Made by a program: the position numbers and the translations under genes | DNA from: DAOTVC01 sp034437215 | GTDB lineage: Bacteria > Chloroflexota > Anaerolineae > B4-G1 > SLSP01 | Direction: 5' to 3' | Length of the DNA: 5,019 bases | NCBI GenBank assembly: GCA_034437215.1 | Contig: DAOTVC010000004.1 | Span: 1-5,019 of the forward strand | Notes under the pieces: model-generated | What the model saw: the letters and a program-made list of their open reading frames with translations, nothing else | Told to the model about the DNA's origin: nothing | Database searches by the model: none | Shown: piece by piece, positions 5,006 through 5,019 of the stretch | Layout of the letters: each line of letters begins with the position of its first letter | Numbering within the stretch: position 1 is the stretch's first letter

Positions 5006-5019
5006 GCCACGAATTACAC
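5006..5019. repeat. Start of a second copy of the GCCACGAATT inverted-repeat element
   Basis: GCCACGAATTACAC at the window edge matches the reverse complement of the right arm of the 680-744 element exactly (14 of 14), and its left arm in 13 of 14. The element is cut by the end of the window, so its second arm is not visible. Confidence 0.7.

Overview
The window shows three protein genes, all on the minus strand, in a GC-rich genome. They are separated by unusually repeat-rich, AT-richer spacers. In transcription order they are a cobalamin-binding-type radical SAM enzyme (4946 to 3264), an O-antigen ligase/polymerase-like membrane protein with a C-terminal TPR region (3033 to 1144), and a NusG/RfaH-type transcription elongation factor (479 to 1, cut by the window edge). 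GTG starts, strong G/C at codon third positions and the spacer repeat types suggest a free-living, high-GC environmental bacterium. A Chloroflexota-like lineage would fit, but that is a guess from style, not from a marker gene.

Layout: 1-479 is the partial NusG-like gene. 480-1143 is a 664-base gap with no convincing gene. It holds a possible promoter for the NusG-like gene and three consecutive inverted-repeat modules of different sequence. 1144-3033 is the ligase-like gene. 3034-3263 is a 230-base spacer made largely of short tandem repeats (a 7-bp, a 14-bp and another 7-bp family). 3264-4946 is the radical SAM gene; its stop codon lies inside the last 7-bp tract, and its coding region contains an in-frame run of nearly twelve 7-bp repeats. 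4947-5019 is a leader that ends in another copy of the inverted-repeat element seen at 680-744.

A Wzy/WaaL-type protein beside a specialised NusG paralogue is typical of surface-polysaccharide loci, where the NusG paralogue helps RNA polymerase through long glycan operons. The radical SAM protein could modify a lipid, an isoprenoid or a sugar, but the sequence does not reveal its substrate. Operon membership is unproven because the gaps are 230 and 664 bases.

The most interesting signal is the repeat biology. At least four unrelated repeat families in this 5-kb window share a 7-bp unit. One sits in frame inside the radical SAM gene, between its N-terminal cobalamin-type domain and its iron-sulfur core. 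Because 7 is not a multiple of 3, losing or gaining one unit would bring in a stop codon before the catalytic cysteines, so the gene has the layout of a phase-variable (contingency) locus.
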